Shown: positions 19,050-26,847, counted from the first letter of the stretch. The stretch is DNA of 64,000 bases from Natrinema saccharevitans (GCF_001953745.1 NZ_LWLN01000001.1:3162001-3226000), one strand, 5' to 3'. Notes: generated by a model from the letters alone, not told the origin. Numbers and translations: made by a program.

Positions 19050-19074
19050 CTGACCCCTTCGTTTCAACTGGAGA
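19050..19074 (-). promoter_or_regulatory. ORB-like element between lipoprotein gene and tRNA-Gln
   Basis: The plus strand reads CTGACCCCTTCGTTTCAACT then GGAGA; on the minus strand this is TCTCCAGTTGAAACGAAGGG then GTCAG. It keeps the haloarchaeal origin recognition box core (TCCA..TGAAACGAAGGGG) found in the origin at 51405 and 51737. It is about 32 kb from oriC1 and alone. It lies upstream of the lipoprotein TATA box and downstream of tRNA-Gln. Function unknown. Confidence 0.65.
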
Positions 19075-19121
19075 TCGGCAGGCGAAGCTGGGGGATCGCT
19101 CGAGTCGAAAAGGGAGAGAAG

Positions 19122-19194
19122 TAGTCCCGGCTGGATTCGAACCAGCGTCGAAGCCCCCAGAAGGCTTCAGGATTGGCCACTACCCTACGGGACT
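19122..19194 (-). tRNA. tRNA-Gln (anticodon CTG)
   Basis: A 73-base cloverleaf. The acceptor stem pairs AGTCCCG with CGGGACT and the discriminator base is A. The D region is TAGGGTAGTGGCCAATCC. The anticodon stem AAGCC/GGCTT encloses the loop TTCTGGG, giving anticodon CTG. The T arm is GCTGG-TTCGAAT-CCAGC. No intron was seen and CCA is not encoded. It decodes CAG. It lies just downstream, on the same strand, of the double-HNH gene. Confidence 0.93.
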
Positions 19195-19315
19195 TGATAT
19201 GTTTCGTCGGTTCGTCGTTACCGACGACGTACCAAGTAGTAGAGACGGGGGCATATTAGAGTGTTACGAACTGCACCAAGAGTGGGGCGACCGGATGAGT
19301 TCGAGCAAACGATTC

Positions 19316-20110
19316 TCATGGGGACTCGTACTCCGGTGGTTCATAATGTTCTTTCCGGTGGCAGTTCGCACAGAGAACGGTACACTGTTCGATTTCGGTT
19401 CGAATTCGATCTCTCGTTCGACCGTCCGCGACGAGTCTCGTGACAGACGCTCCCTTCGTATTACTGTCGTGGTGGAAGTCTAAACAGGCAGAGTTAGCCT
19501 CAGTACAGCGGGCACAACCAGTTGCGCGTTTTCGATCGTGAACCCATCGTCGGCGGTCTCGCTCCGGTTCCGTATAATGGAGTTTCCGATGACAGTTCGC
19601 ACAGAGAATCTCACACTTCTCGAACTCCTCACGGAGTCGGTCTTTCCCGTAACCGTAGGTCACCATCTTCCCGACCGCCATCTCTTTCGTCGCTGTCTCG
19701 ACGTGGTGGAAATCGAGGCACGCGACGCTGTCGGCCCCACATCGGGAACAGCCCCGCTCTTGTTTTATATCATCGAGCCACGAACGGAGCCGTGAACGAC
19801 GACGTAACGATCGCTCCGTATTCCAGTCGACGTTTCGGTAGTGCCACCGTTGGTCGACCGAGAGTTCCTCCCAGACGAACTCGGGTGGCAGTTCGACATC
19901 GTCCGGTTTCGGCTGTACGCGCGATCCGGTAGACGGGGCCGTCTCGAGCCCCGCCGTCTCCTTCGCGTCGTTCCAGCCACCGCAGGTCCGAATGATCGTT
20001 GCCGAAGCCGGCGTCAGTCCCAGCTCCTCGTACTGTGCCTTCGTCGGTGACTCGCCCAGTCGTTCGGCGGCCTCCCGAAGCGCCTCGAGGCACTCCGCCT
20101 CGGAAACCAT
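19316..20110 (-). CDS. Double HNH endonuclease with homing-endonuclease-associated repeat
   Basis: A 264-residue protein. Residues 2-60 ([42 protein letters not shown]) look like the helical repeat associated with homing endonucleases. Two HNH/zinc modules follow: [16 protein letters not shown] with [10 protein letters not shown], then a diverged copy [16 protein letters not shown] with [10 protein letters not shown], both with catalytic-type His and four zinc Cys. Its DNA is A+T-richer than its neighbours, suggesting acquisition. ATG 20110 lies 27 bases from a TATA box (ATATAAA, 20134-20140). It ends about 120 bases before tRNA-Gln. Confidence 0.83.
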   Translation of the reverse strand: MVSEAECLEALREAAERLGESPTKAQYEELGLTPASATIIRTCGGWNDAKETAGLETAPSTGSRVQPKPDDVELPPEFVWEELSVDQRWHYRNVDWNTERSLRRRSRLRSWLDDIKQERGCSRCGADSVACLDFHHVETATKEMAVGKMVTYGYGKDRLREEFEKCEILCANCHRKLHYTEPERDRRRWVHDRKRATGCARCTEANSACLDFHHDSNTKGASVTRLVADGRTRDRIRTEIEQCTVLCANCHRKEHYEPPEYESP

Positions 20111-20228
20111 ATCGCCGTTGGCCGCGGCATCCCATATAAACCCTCGTCGGTACTCCGATCCGAAACCCGGCGCGAGAGAGCGGGCGCGAACCGACATTCC
20201 TTTTCCCCAGTCGCGCGCACGCTCGAGT

Positions 20229-20819
20229 ATGTACGTCGGACGATTCGTCGTCGTCGGTCCCGAGGTCGGCGCGTACCGCGTCTCCTCGCGATCGTTCCCG
20301 AACCGCAAGCTCACCGCTCGAGACGAGGCCCTGACCGTCGGCCCCACCGCGGACGCCCCGGAGACGGACAACCCCTACGTCTCCTACAACTGCCTGCGGG
20401 TCGTCGAGACGCCGACCGGCGAGACGGCCACCTTCGGCAACGGCTCGCACGTCGATCCGATCGCGGAGAAACTCGAGTTGGGCTACCCCGCACGCGACGC
20501 GCTCGCGGAGAGCCTGCTGGCGCTGGATTACGAGAAAGACGACTACGACACGCCCCGGATCGCGGCGACGATCGGCGGCGACGGCGAGGCGCTGATCGGG
20601 ACCGTTCGCAAGGACGCCCTGCTGGTCGAGACCGTCGACGAGCCGACGCTGGTTGCGACCTACGAGAAGAACGCGCCCGAGGCGTTCGATTTCGAGGCCG
20701 ACGGCGCGGCCGCGGCCGCGAGCGCAGCCTACGACCTCGAGTTCGAACACGCAGTCTGTGCGGCCGGCGTCGCCCGGACCGACGACGGGTTCGAGACGGC
20801 GATCGAGAACGGCGACTGA
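20229..20819 (+). CDS. purO: IMP cyclohydrolase, archaeal PurO type
   Basis: A 196-residue archaeal IMP cyclohydrolase, closing the purine ring from FAICAR to IMP. It matches PurO throughout: [20 protein letters not shown] at the start, SFPNRK, then [13 protein letters not shown] and [22 protein letters not shown] 20229 is chosen because this is the conserved PurO start and a TATA-like box ATTCCTTTTCC (20196-20206) lies 28 bases upstream. It is divergent from the HNH gene, with the two promoters back to back. Confidence 0.93.
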   Translation: MYVGRFVVVGPEVGAYRVSSRSFPNRKLTARDEALTVGPTADAPETDNPYVSYNCLRVVETPTGETATFGNGSHVDPIAEKLELGYPARDALAESLLALDYEKDDYDTPRIAATIGGDGEALIGTVRKDALLVETVDEPTLVATYEKNAPEAFDFEADGAAAAASAAYDLEFEHAVCAAGVARTDDGFETAIENGD

Positions 20820-20970
20820 TCGCCCTCGTTAGCGCTCGGCCGGCCGCCAGCGTCGCCACCGCAAGTCGGCTAACGGACCGGAGTGACATCGGTTCTCCAC
20901 CGGACGCTCGAGCGAGTGTAAGCGACGGTCCGGCTAACCTACAAATCCCTCGCGGCGCTAGCACTCGCGC

Positions 20971-21639
20971 ATGAAGGTCGGACTCATCTCTGACGTCCAC
21001 GGCAACCGAGTCGCCCTCGAGACCGTCCTCGCGGACATGCCGGCGGTCGACGAAATTCTCTGTGCGGGCGACGTGGTCGGCTACAACCCCTGGCCCGGCG
21101 ACTGCGTCGACGAACTGCGAGCGCGGGACGTGCCGACGGTGATGGGCAACCACGACGCCGCCGTCGCCGGGGACACCTCGTTCCGGTTCAACGGGATGGC
21201 CAAGGCCGGCGTCGACCACGCGAAAGAGGCGCTGTCCGACGACCAACTCGAGTGGCTGGCGGACCTCCCGGCGGAGCGACTCGCGTTCGACGGCCGGGTC
21301 AAGCTGGTCCACGGCCATCCCGACGACCCCGATCGCTACACGCGCTACACCTACCCCGAGGAGTTCACCGAACGGATGCTCGGGGACGAGGACGTGCTGG
21401 TGCTTGGCCACACCCACGTCCAGGGCGTCGAGCGGTTCGGGGAGGGGATCGTCGTCAACCCGGGCAGCGTCGGCCAGCCCCGCGACGGGGACCCGCGAGC
21501 CGGCTACGCGGTGGTCGACCTCGACGCGCTGACCGTCGAGACCCACCGGGTCGAGTACGACGTCGACGCCGTGCAGGCGGCCGTTGAGGAGGCTGGGCTG
21601 CCAAGCCGTATCGGGACGCGGTTGGCCCGCGGAAAGTAG
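20971..21639 (+). CDS. Metallophosphoesterase (YfcE/MJ0936-like)
   Basis: A 222-residue calcineurin-like phosphoesterase with all metal motifs: LISDVHGNRVALE (Asp and His), CAGDVVGYNPWP (GD), MGNHD (Asn-His-Asp), LVHGHPDD (GH), and LGHTHVQ plus NPGSVGQPRDGDPRAGYA at the end. These are the family of archaeal MJ0936/YfcE phosphodiesterases. The natural substrate is unknown. A TATA-like ACAAATC lies near 20940-20947. Confidence 0.88.
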   Translation: MKVGLISDVHGNRVALETVLADMPAVDEILCAGDVVGYNPWPGDCVDELRARDVPTVMGNHDAAVAGDTSFRFNGMAKAGVDHAKEALSDDQLEWLADLPAERLAFDGRVKLVHGHPDDPDRYTRYTYPEEFTERMLGDEDVLVLGHTHVQGVERFGEGIVVNPGSVGQPRDGDPRAGYAVVDLDALTVETHRVEYDVDAVQAAVEEAGLPSRIGTRLARGK

Positions 21640-21663
21640 GGCTCGAGCGACGCCCGAAACGAT

Positions 21664-21673
21664 CCCTTTTACA
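21664..21673 (+). promoter_or_regulatory. TATA box upstream of the cysE leader ORF
   Basis: CCCTTTTACA is centred about 29 bases before an ATG at 21698. The distance predicts a leaderless mRNA that begins with the short ORF at 21698, leaving cysE 127 bases from the transcript start. Confidence 0.5.
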
Positions 21674-21697
21674 CTCGTCCCGCCGCTACTGTCGGAC

Positions 21698-21844
21698 ATG
21701 GTACTCACCGGCCACACCGCGCGTCCCGCTCGGAACCGTCCCCGTCGCGCCGCGGGCCGGTGTTGTCGCTCGCCGTCCCCGCGCCACGAGCGTCGCCTCG
21801 AGACCGCCGCCGCGACCGAAACGGATGTTCGAGCGCGTGCGTGA
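21698..21844 (+). CDS. Putative cysE leader ORF with tandem Cys codons
   Basis: A 48-codon frame that starts at the predicted transcription start and overlaps the cysE start codon by 20 bases in another frame. It is Arg/Pro-rich and resembles no family. It contains two adjacent Cys codons, TGT TGT (21761-21766, residues 22-23), in an organism group where Cys is rare, directly upstream of a cysteine-biosynthesis gene. No Shine-Dalgarno sequence precedes cysE itself. A leader-peptide role is an inference; it could equally be non-coding leader. Confidence 0.35.
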   Translation: MVLTGHTARPARNRPRRAAGRCCRSPSPRHERRLETAAATETDVRARA

Positions 21845-22340
21845 GGACGTCCGGGCGATGCGCGAGCGCGATCCCGCGGCGAAGGGATCGCTCGAGGTCC
21901 TGCTGTGTTATTCGGGGCTGCACGCGGTCTGGGGCCACCGGCTCGCTCACCGCTGCTGGAACCGCGGCGGCGGGTTCCGGCTGGTCGCCCGGCTGCTTTC
22001 CCATCTGGTACGCTGGCTGACCGGCGTCGAGATCCATCCGGCCGCCGAACTCGGCCGCCGGGTGACGATCGACCACGGGATGGGCGTCGTCGTCGGCGAG
22101 ACGGCCGCGATCGGCGACGACGTCCACATGTATCACGGGGTGACCCTCGGCGGCGACACGAACGACCCGGTCAAGCGTCACCCGACCGTCGAGAACGGCG
22201 CGCAACTGGGCGCGAACGCGACGCTTTTGGGCGACATCACGATCGGCGCGGACGCGGCCGTCGGCGCCGGGTCGGTCGTCACGAGCGACGTTCCGGAAGG
22301 GGCGACCGTCGTCGGCGTTCCGGCAGAGCGGGTCGACTGA
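21825..22340 (+). CDS. cysE: Serine O-acetyltransferase
   Basis: A 171-residue left-handed beta-helix acyltransferase making O-acetylserine for cysteine synthesis. Hexapeptide repeats run from about residue 65 (GVEIHPAAELGRRVTIDHGMGVVVGETAAIGDDVHMYHGV) with catalytic His residues in IDHG and MYHGV, then TLGGDTND and KRHPTVENG, and GVPAERVD at the end. It is the short form without the long bacterial N-terminal domain, as in other archaea. It has no visible Shine-Dalgarno; see the upstream leader ORF. It converges on the sugar-phosphate mutase gene. Confidence 0.92.
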   Translation: MFERVREDVRAMRERDPAAKGSLEVLLCYSGLHAVWGHRLAHRCWNRGGGFRLVARLLSHLVRWLTGVEIHPAAELGRRVTIDHGMGVVVGETAAIGDDVHMYHGVTLGGDTNDPVKRHPTVENGAQLGANATLLGDITIGADAAVGAGSVVTSDVPEGATVVGVPAERVD

Positions 22341-22439
22341 GCGAGAAGGGGCTGAGATACGTAGCACGTTGAACTTCTGAATCGACGTGCGGTGGCGCGT
22401 GCTGTCGACCGGCCGAGCGCTAGCGAGGGTGGTCGATAA

Positions 22440-22655
22440 CACTTCGCGAGGTTGTCGCGAGTAGTGCGGAACCGTTGGTCCCGCAGACCATGCGAACGGG
22501 TACTTTGCACCCGTGAGCGGATGAAACGAGCGACTGCTTGGAAGACGCGAAGCGTCTTCCAGTGGATGAACGAGGGAGCGAAGCGACCGAGTGTTAGCGC
22601 GGGACCTCCGGTCCCGCGAACCATGCGAACGGGCGCGTGGCGCCCGTGAGCGGAA
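22440..22655. repeat. Hairpin-rich intergenic repeat cluster
   Basis: The 416-base convergent spacer between cysE and the mutase gene contains no gene but is full of perfect hairpins: 22540-22560 (GGAAGACGC/GCGTCTTCC, loop GAA), 22599-22617 (GCGGGACC/GGTCCCGC, loop TCC), 22629-22647 (ACGGGCGC/GCGCCCGT, loop GTG) and 22494-22513 (ACGGGT/ACCCGT). A unit of about 43 bases (GGTCCCGC, CCATGCGAACGGG, CCCGTGAGCGGA) occurs twice, at about 22478-22520 and 22611-22653, with different but still self-complementary stem interiors. Such elements are common between genes in Natrinema-like genomes. Confidence 0.75.
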
Positions 22656-22757
22656 ATCGGCTGGGGAGAGCGTGGCGACTCACTGTTGCCACGATAGCAG
22701 AACACGCTGCTTCTTCGCAACTGCTCTCTACGCAAACGGTAAAACAGAGACGGTTAC

Positions 22758-24152
22758 TCAGACGAGCGGTTCGATCAACTCCTTGCCGGCCTCGAGCAAC
22801 GCCCCCACCCGCCCCTCGTCTTCGGCCTCGGCGTAGACCCGCAGCACGGGCTCGGTGCCGCTGGGACGCACCAGCAGCCACGAGCCGTCGGCCAGCAGGA
22901 GTTTGAACCCGTCGGCGGTGTTGACGTCCTCGACTTCGGTTTCCGCGACGGTCTCGGGGATCGCATCCTCGAGATCGGCGACCACCCGGGCCTTCTCGTC
23001 GTCGGGGCAGTCGACGCTGATCTTGTCCTGCACGACGGTCCCGTGGGCCTCGAGCAGGCGATCCACCCGGTCGTCGATCGGCTCCGCGGCGTGCATCGCG
23101 GCCGCCAGCAGCGCCAGCAGGACGCCGTCCTTCTCGCGGACGTGCCCCCGGACGGTGAACCCGCCCGACTCCTCGCCGCCGACCAGAGCGTCGGTCTCGG
23201 CCATCCCCTCGGCGACCCACTTGAAGCCGACCGGCACCTCGTGGACCGACTCCCCGTGGACCTCGGCGATCCGGTCGATCAGGTAGGTCGTGGAGACGGT
23301 CCGGACCGCCGGTCCCGAGTCCGTCTCGAGCAGGGAGTCATAGAGCGCGGCGAAAAAGAGGTTCTCGTCGAGATAGCCCCGCTCGGGGGTGACGACGGCG
23401 ATGCGGTCGGCGTCGCCGTCGTTGGCGATCCCCAGTTCGGGCGCGGTGGCGGGATCGGTGACGAGGTCGATCAGCGTCTCGAGGTTCTCGGCGGCCGGTT
23501 CGGGCGCGCCGCCGCCGAAGTCGGGATCGGGTTCGCAGCGCAGGCACTCCAGAGACGCGCCGGCCCGCTCGAGCAGGGCGTCGGTGGTCCCGCGGCCGCT
23601 GCCGTGCATGGCGTCGTAGGCGACGGTGCGGTCGGCGAGGTCGGCGTCGCCGGCCACCGATTCGACCAGCTCGAGGGCGGCATCGGCGTGGGACTCGGCG
23701 AAGTCGACTTCCCGGACGGTGCCGTGGTCGGCCTCGGGGAGCGGGTCCGGCTCGGCGAGTCTGTCGGCGATGGCGTCGGTGACCGCGGGCAGGGCCGGCG
23801 CGCCGTCGCCGGGGATGAACTTCACGCCGTTGTACTCCGGCGGGTTGTGCGAGGCGGTGATCACCAGTCCGCCGGCGAGATCACGATCGACGATGGCGGA
23901 GGCGACGAGCGGCGTCGGTCGGTCCCGGTCCGAGAGCAGGACGTCGAACCCGTTGGCACACAGCACCCGTGCCAGTTCCTCCGCGAACCCCCGCGAACTC
24001 TCGCGGGCGTCGTATCCCACCGCGACCGGGCCCTCGAGACCCTCGTCGGCGAGATAGGTTGCGACCGCTTGCCCCACCATCCGGACGCGGGGTGACGTGA
24101 ACTCCTCGAGCGTCGCCCGCCAGCCGTCGGTACCGAAACTGATCGACTCCAT
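22758..24152 (-). CDS. Phosphomannomutase/phosphoglucomutase family protein
   Basis: A 464-residue alpha-D-phosphohexomutase. All four family sites are present: the active-site Ser loop TASHNPPEYNGVKF, the metal loop DGDADR, the sugar-specificity loop GGEESGGF and the phosphate loop RPSGTEP. It starts ISFGTDGWRA, typical of archaeal members. It interconverts hexose 1- and 6-phosphates; whether glucose, mannose or glucosamine is used cannot be read, although GGEESGG favours the phosphoglucomutase/phosphomannomutase group. Products feed glycan and compatible-solute pathways. Confidence 0.92.
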   Translation of the reverse strand: MESISFGTDGWRATLEEFTSPRVRMVGQAVATYLADEGLEGPVAVGYDARESSRGFAEELARVLCANGFDVLLSDRDRPTPLVASAIVDRDLAGGLVITASHNPPEYNGVKFIPGDGAPALPAVTDAIADRLAEPDPLPEADHGTVREVDFAESHADAALELVESVAGDADLADRTVAYDAMHGSGRGTTDALLERAGASLECLRCEPDPDFGGGAPEPAAENLETLIDLVTDPATAPELGIANDGDADRIAVVTPERGYLDENLFFAALYDSLLETDSGPAVRTVSTTYLIDRIAEVHGESVHEVPVGFKWVAEGMAETDALVGGEESGGFTVRGHVREKDGVLLALLAAAMHAAEPIDDRVDRLLEAHGTVVQDKISVDCPDDEKARVVADLEDAIPETVAETEVEDVNTADGFKLLLADGSWLLVRPSGTEPVLRVYAEAEDEGRVGALLEAGKELIEPLV

Positions 24153-24216
24153 GCACCGGTGGTCGATGGCCGACGCGAAAAAAGCGACGGGAGACGGTCG
24201 CCCGCCCGGACGGCGA

Positions 24217-25209
24217 TCAGGCGTCGACGTCCGCGAGTCGCTGTTCGAAGAGCCGTTCGCCGGTGTCCTCGCAGGTGACCGCGATCACTTCGTGGGAGCT
24301 ACAACAGGACTCGACGACCTCCTCGCCCATCCGAACGTCGCCGCCGGACGGGCAGGTCTCGAGGAACATCCGGAGTCCGTTGAGGGCTTCGCCTTTCGTC
24401 TCGGGCGCGTAGGCGTCCCAGTCGTCGGTCCACGACGCGAGCGCGCGGCTGGCGGCGACGTCGGCGAGCAAGGCGGCGTGGGAGGGCCAGCGACCGGCCG
24501 CGCCCGTCTCCGAGAGCAGCCGGTAGGTCCCCCCGTGTTCGCTGAGTTCGAACCGCTCGGGGTCGGCGTCGAACCCGAAGGCGTCGACGGCCGCCTCGAC
24601 ATCGACTCCCGACGCCGCGAGCGGGTCTATTTCGCCGAACCAGACCGCTTCGAACTCGTCGGTGAGACAGAGGTCATCGCGGTCCTCGCAGGGCTCGAGG
24701 ACGTCGTTCGCGAGGAAGAACGTCTCGAGGTCGGCGATGGCATCGTCGTCGGCCCCGCCAGCGGCGGTTCCGTCGCCGTCCGCGGCCGGCGTCGCGTCGT
24801 CGGTCGCGACGGCCGCGTCCTCCTCGAACGTAGCTACCTCGCCCGCCGTCGAATCGCGGTCGGCCTCGATCGCCGGGCCGGCGTCGACACCGCCGAGGCC
24901 GCTCGCGACCGCGGGTTCGGGTTCCTTGCCGAACCAGCGCAGTACCGCGGGCGGGAGATACCGCTTGGTCAGCGTCGGCGTGCCGGGAACGAGATACCCC
25001 CGCAGGTAGATCAGCGCGATCGACACACCGACGGCGAGTAGCCCGCCGAGTCGGAACTTGCGAGCGACGATCGATCCGAGTATCGCCGCGATAGCCAGGT
25101 TCAGGACGGCACATGGCTCACACCGGTTATCGCCGGTGTACTCCGGTTGTCTGAGTTCGTCGACGACGTCGATTTGCATCTCGAGTGAACTGTCATTCTC
25201 GACGGACAT
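24217..25209 (-). CDS. Haloarchaeal protein with N-terminal membrane segment, function unknown
   Basis: A 330-residue protein I cannot assign. Residues 28-75 contain CEPC followed by two hydrophobic stretches (a Cys pair at the membrane edge), then about 65 residues of acidic Ala/Asp linker, and a globular C-terminal domain (about 155-330) with scattered Cys (LEPCEDRDDLC, LETCPSGG, ESCCSSHEVIAVTCED) that could bind metal or form disulfides. It has homolog-like features only with other haloarchaeal hypotheticals. It is followed on the same strand by the mutase gene after 64 bases. Confidence 0.65.
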   Translation of the reverse strand: MSVENDSSLEMQIDVVDELRQPEYTGDNRCEPCAVLNLAIAAILGSIVARKFRLGGLLAVGVSIALIYLRGYLVPGTPTLTKRYLPPAVLRWFGKEPEPAVASGLGGVDAGPAIEADRDSTAGEVATFEEDAAVATDDATPAADGDGTAAGGADDDAIADLETFFLANDVLEPCEDRDDLCLTDEFEAVWFGEIDPLAASGVDVEAAVDAFGFDADPERFELSEHGGTYRLLSETGAAGRWPSHAALLADVAASRALASWTDDWDAYAPETKGEALNGLRMFLETCPSGGDVRMGEEVVESCCSSHEVIAVTCEDTGERLFEQRLADVDA

Positions 25210-25268
25210 CTATTTTTCGTCGGGAGTCGGGGAGAAACGGCCGCCGGCGCCACTCGTCGTGACCTGGG

Positions 25269-25517
25269 TTACGCGAGTCCGACGAGCCGTTCCTTCTCGG
25301 CGCGAGAGAGTTGTTTGATCTCGTACTCGCGGGACATCGCCGCCGATTTCGAGTCGAACCGCTCGTGGTAGCGAAGTTCGACGGGCGTCCGGCCGCGGGT
25401 GTACTTCGCGCCCTCGCCCGCGTCGTGTTCGGCGACGCGTCGCTCGAGGTCGGTCGTATAGCCGGTATAGAGGGAGCCGTCGGCACACTCGAGGACGTAG
25501 ACGACGTGGTCGGCCAT
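25269..25517 (-). CDS. GIY-YIG nuclease-superfamily protein
   Basis: An 82-residue single-domain protein of the UPF0213/URI type: [38 protein letters not shown] has the GIY-YIG variant (VYVL...YTGYT), the conserved Arg and the HN-like region, and [23 protein letters not shown] supplies the conserved Glu and Lys. The isolated domain family (YhbQ-like) acts on DNA in some bacteria, but roles in archaea are unknown. A TATA-like GCTTTTTAG lies on the minus strand near 25541-25549. Confidence 0.85.
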   Translation of the reverse strand: MADHVVYVLECADGSLYTGYTTDLERRVAEHDAGEGAKYTRGRTPVELRYHERFDSKSAAMSREYEIKQLSRAEKERLVGLA

Positions 25518-25597
25518 CGCTCGTGGGAAGGGCGAGAGGGCTAAAAAGCGTCTCGTCCGGTGGGGGCGCGTGGTAGTCGTGACGTCGATCGCGGTAG

Positions 25598-25747
25598 TCA
25601 GGTCCCGCGAGCGCGCTCTTTCGCGGCTTCAGCGATGCCGGCGTTGGCCGAACAACTGACACACGCGTGGATCTCGCCACGTTCGTCGGCGAAGACGCGT
25701 GCAAACCGTTCGGAGACGTGCGCGCCGCAGTGGTCACACTTGGGCAT
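25598..25747 (-). CDS. Small two-CxxC zinc-finger protein (49 aa)
   Basis: A short acidic protein starting [19 protein letters not shown], with a second pair CVSC at residues 33-36, forming a four-Cys zinc site. This is one of the small haloarchaeal zinc-finger proteins whose roles are mostly unknown and several of which affect biofilm or motility in Haloferax. The leader of about 20 bases contains a perfect hairpin ACCGGC-CGAA-GCCGGT (25755-25770), and the TATA-like box (GCTATTTAACC, minus strand, 25792-25802) is abutted by a palindrome at 25808-25822. Confidence 0.75.
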   Translation of the reverse strand: MPKCDHCGAHVSERFARVFADERGEIHACVSCSANAGIAEAAKERARGT

Positions 25748-25807
25748 TGGTCACACCGGCCGAAGCCGGTACCCGTATGTACTGGGTGTACGGTTAAATA
25801 GCCTTCT

Positions 25808-25822
25808 CCAAACACTGTTTGG
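25808..25822. promoter_or_regulatory. Palindromic operator-like site upstream of the zinc-finger gene
   Basis: CCAAACACTGTTTGG is a perfect 7-bp inverted repeat around one base. It lies 6 bases upstream (minus-strand sense) of the TATA-like box for the 49-residue zinc-finger gene, the place where archaeal activators or BRE-blocking repressors bind. The cognate regulator is unknown. Confidence 0.5.
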
Positions 25823-25864
25823 CTTTTGGGTTGTAGAAAGTATTTTTGCCGAACGGAGAGGGAC

Positions 25865-26300
25865 TCAGTCGCGGCCGGTGGCGATCGCTTCGTCGACCGT
25901 CCCGCCCGTGGCGATCCCCACCGTCGCGTCGAGCGACGGCGGCTCTATAGTAGCTACTGAAAGTCATTGCACACCTGATCGCACGACAGCGTTGCGATCA
26001 GTGTGTAAATCGTTTCAGTGGCTACTATAGTCGGATACCAGCGCTCGTCCCATCGTACTCCGGCGCTCGATCGCCGCGTCGGTGGCGGCCGCCGCGAAAT
26101 GGTCCCCGGGCGCGACGACCAGTCCGGCCGAGTTCCCCGCCGCGAAGATCGCTTCGGGAGATCCCGCAGCGCCGTCGACTGACTGTGTCGAACCGACCCG
26201 CCTCGCCGACCACGTACCCCCCGAGTTCGGTTTCGGCCTCGGCCGGTGACAGATCGCCGTCGGCCACGGCCTCGAAGCGTTCGCGCGTACCGCAGTTCCG
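25865..26300 (-). pseudogene. Decayed gene fragment, larB-like N-terminus, split by a MITE
   Basis: On the minus strand, from about 26296, the translation FEAVADGDLSPAEAETELGG, then YVVGEAGRFD, then after a frameshift SPEAIFAAGNSAG and later TMGRALVSD resembles the N-terminal part of LarB (nickel-pincer cofactor biosynthesis), though this is from memory of the family only. A start ATG is missing (ACG at the expected place), there is at least one frameshift, and the frame is cut by an inverted-repeat element at 25945-26030. Beyond it a short tail ends IATGRD at TGA near 25865. No intact copy could be made. The rest of 25823-26540 is non-coding. Confidence 0.45.
25945..26030. mobile_element. 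86-bp inverted-repeat element (MITE-like)
   Basis: Two arms of about 38 bases are near-perfect inverted copies: the left begins CTATAGTAGCTACTGAAAG, and the right ends CAGTGGCTACTATAG, with GATCGCA/TGCGATC next to a short central loop (CGACAGCGT). The arms differ at only a few positions. No ORF fits inside. Size and structure fit a non-autonomous miniature element; it interrupts the decayed gene. I do not see an unambiguous target duplication. Confidence 0.75.
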
Positions 26301-26551
26301 GGGTCGACGTACTCGAATGCGTCGGCCCGCGGTCGATCCGGACTCGTCGACGGCGCGGCTCCGCCCGGCGATCGTGGGATCGCTTAACGTACGTGCGAGC
26401 GCCGGAGGACCGCGCGCGAGCCGAATCAGCCGTTTCGCGACCCCCGCGAGACGGCCCGGTCACTCATATGCCATATACTTTCCGGTGGTATCGGTGGTCG
26501 AAACGGGCGAATCAACCGCTGCAACCCCCGTATTTCCGCTGCTAACCAAAA

Positions 26552-26560
26552 CTTTTATAT
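26552..26560 (+). promoter_or_regulatory. Strong BRE/TATA promoter of the 55-residue histone-fold-like gene
   Basis: CCAAAAC followed by TTTTATAT (26553-26560) is a near-consensus archaeal BRE/TATA pair about 30 bases before the ATG at 26587, so the transcript should be leaderless and strongly expressed. Confidence 0.7.
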
Positions 26561-26586
26561 GTGGTTGTGCGAAACCGATACACCGT

Positions 26587-26754
26587 ATGGCAGACCTTAT
26601 CGTCAAAGCCGCCGTGAAGGAAGCGCTCGATGACAAAAACGTTGCCTCCGACTTCTACGACGCACTCGACGAGGAAGTCGACGAACTCCTCGAGGACGCC
26701 GCCCGACGCGCGGAAGCCAACGACCGGAAGACGGTCCAGCCCCGCGACCTGTAA
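26587..26754 (+). CDS. Small DUF1931/histone-fold-like protein (55 aa)
   Basis: A highly acidic 55-residue protein, MADLIVKAAVKEALDDKNV at the start and ARRAEANDRKTVQPRDL at the end. The last segment matches the helix 2-loop 2 signature of archaeal histones (A..GRKTV.P.D), but the third histone helix is absent, so it is a half-size histone-fold-like protein of the DUF1931 kind found throughout haloarchaea. DNA binding is not established. A strong promoter is placed for a leaderless mRNA. Confidence 0.82.
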   Translation: MADLIVKAAVKEALDDKNVASDFYDALDEEVDELLEDAARRAEANDRKTVQPRDL

Positions 26755-26847
26755 GGGACGCCACCCAAATTTTTTCGGACGCTACGGTCGATAGCGACGG
26801 CTGTCGCCGACTCGAGTTTTTTGCCCGATGCCGTGATACGGACGGAT

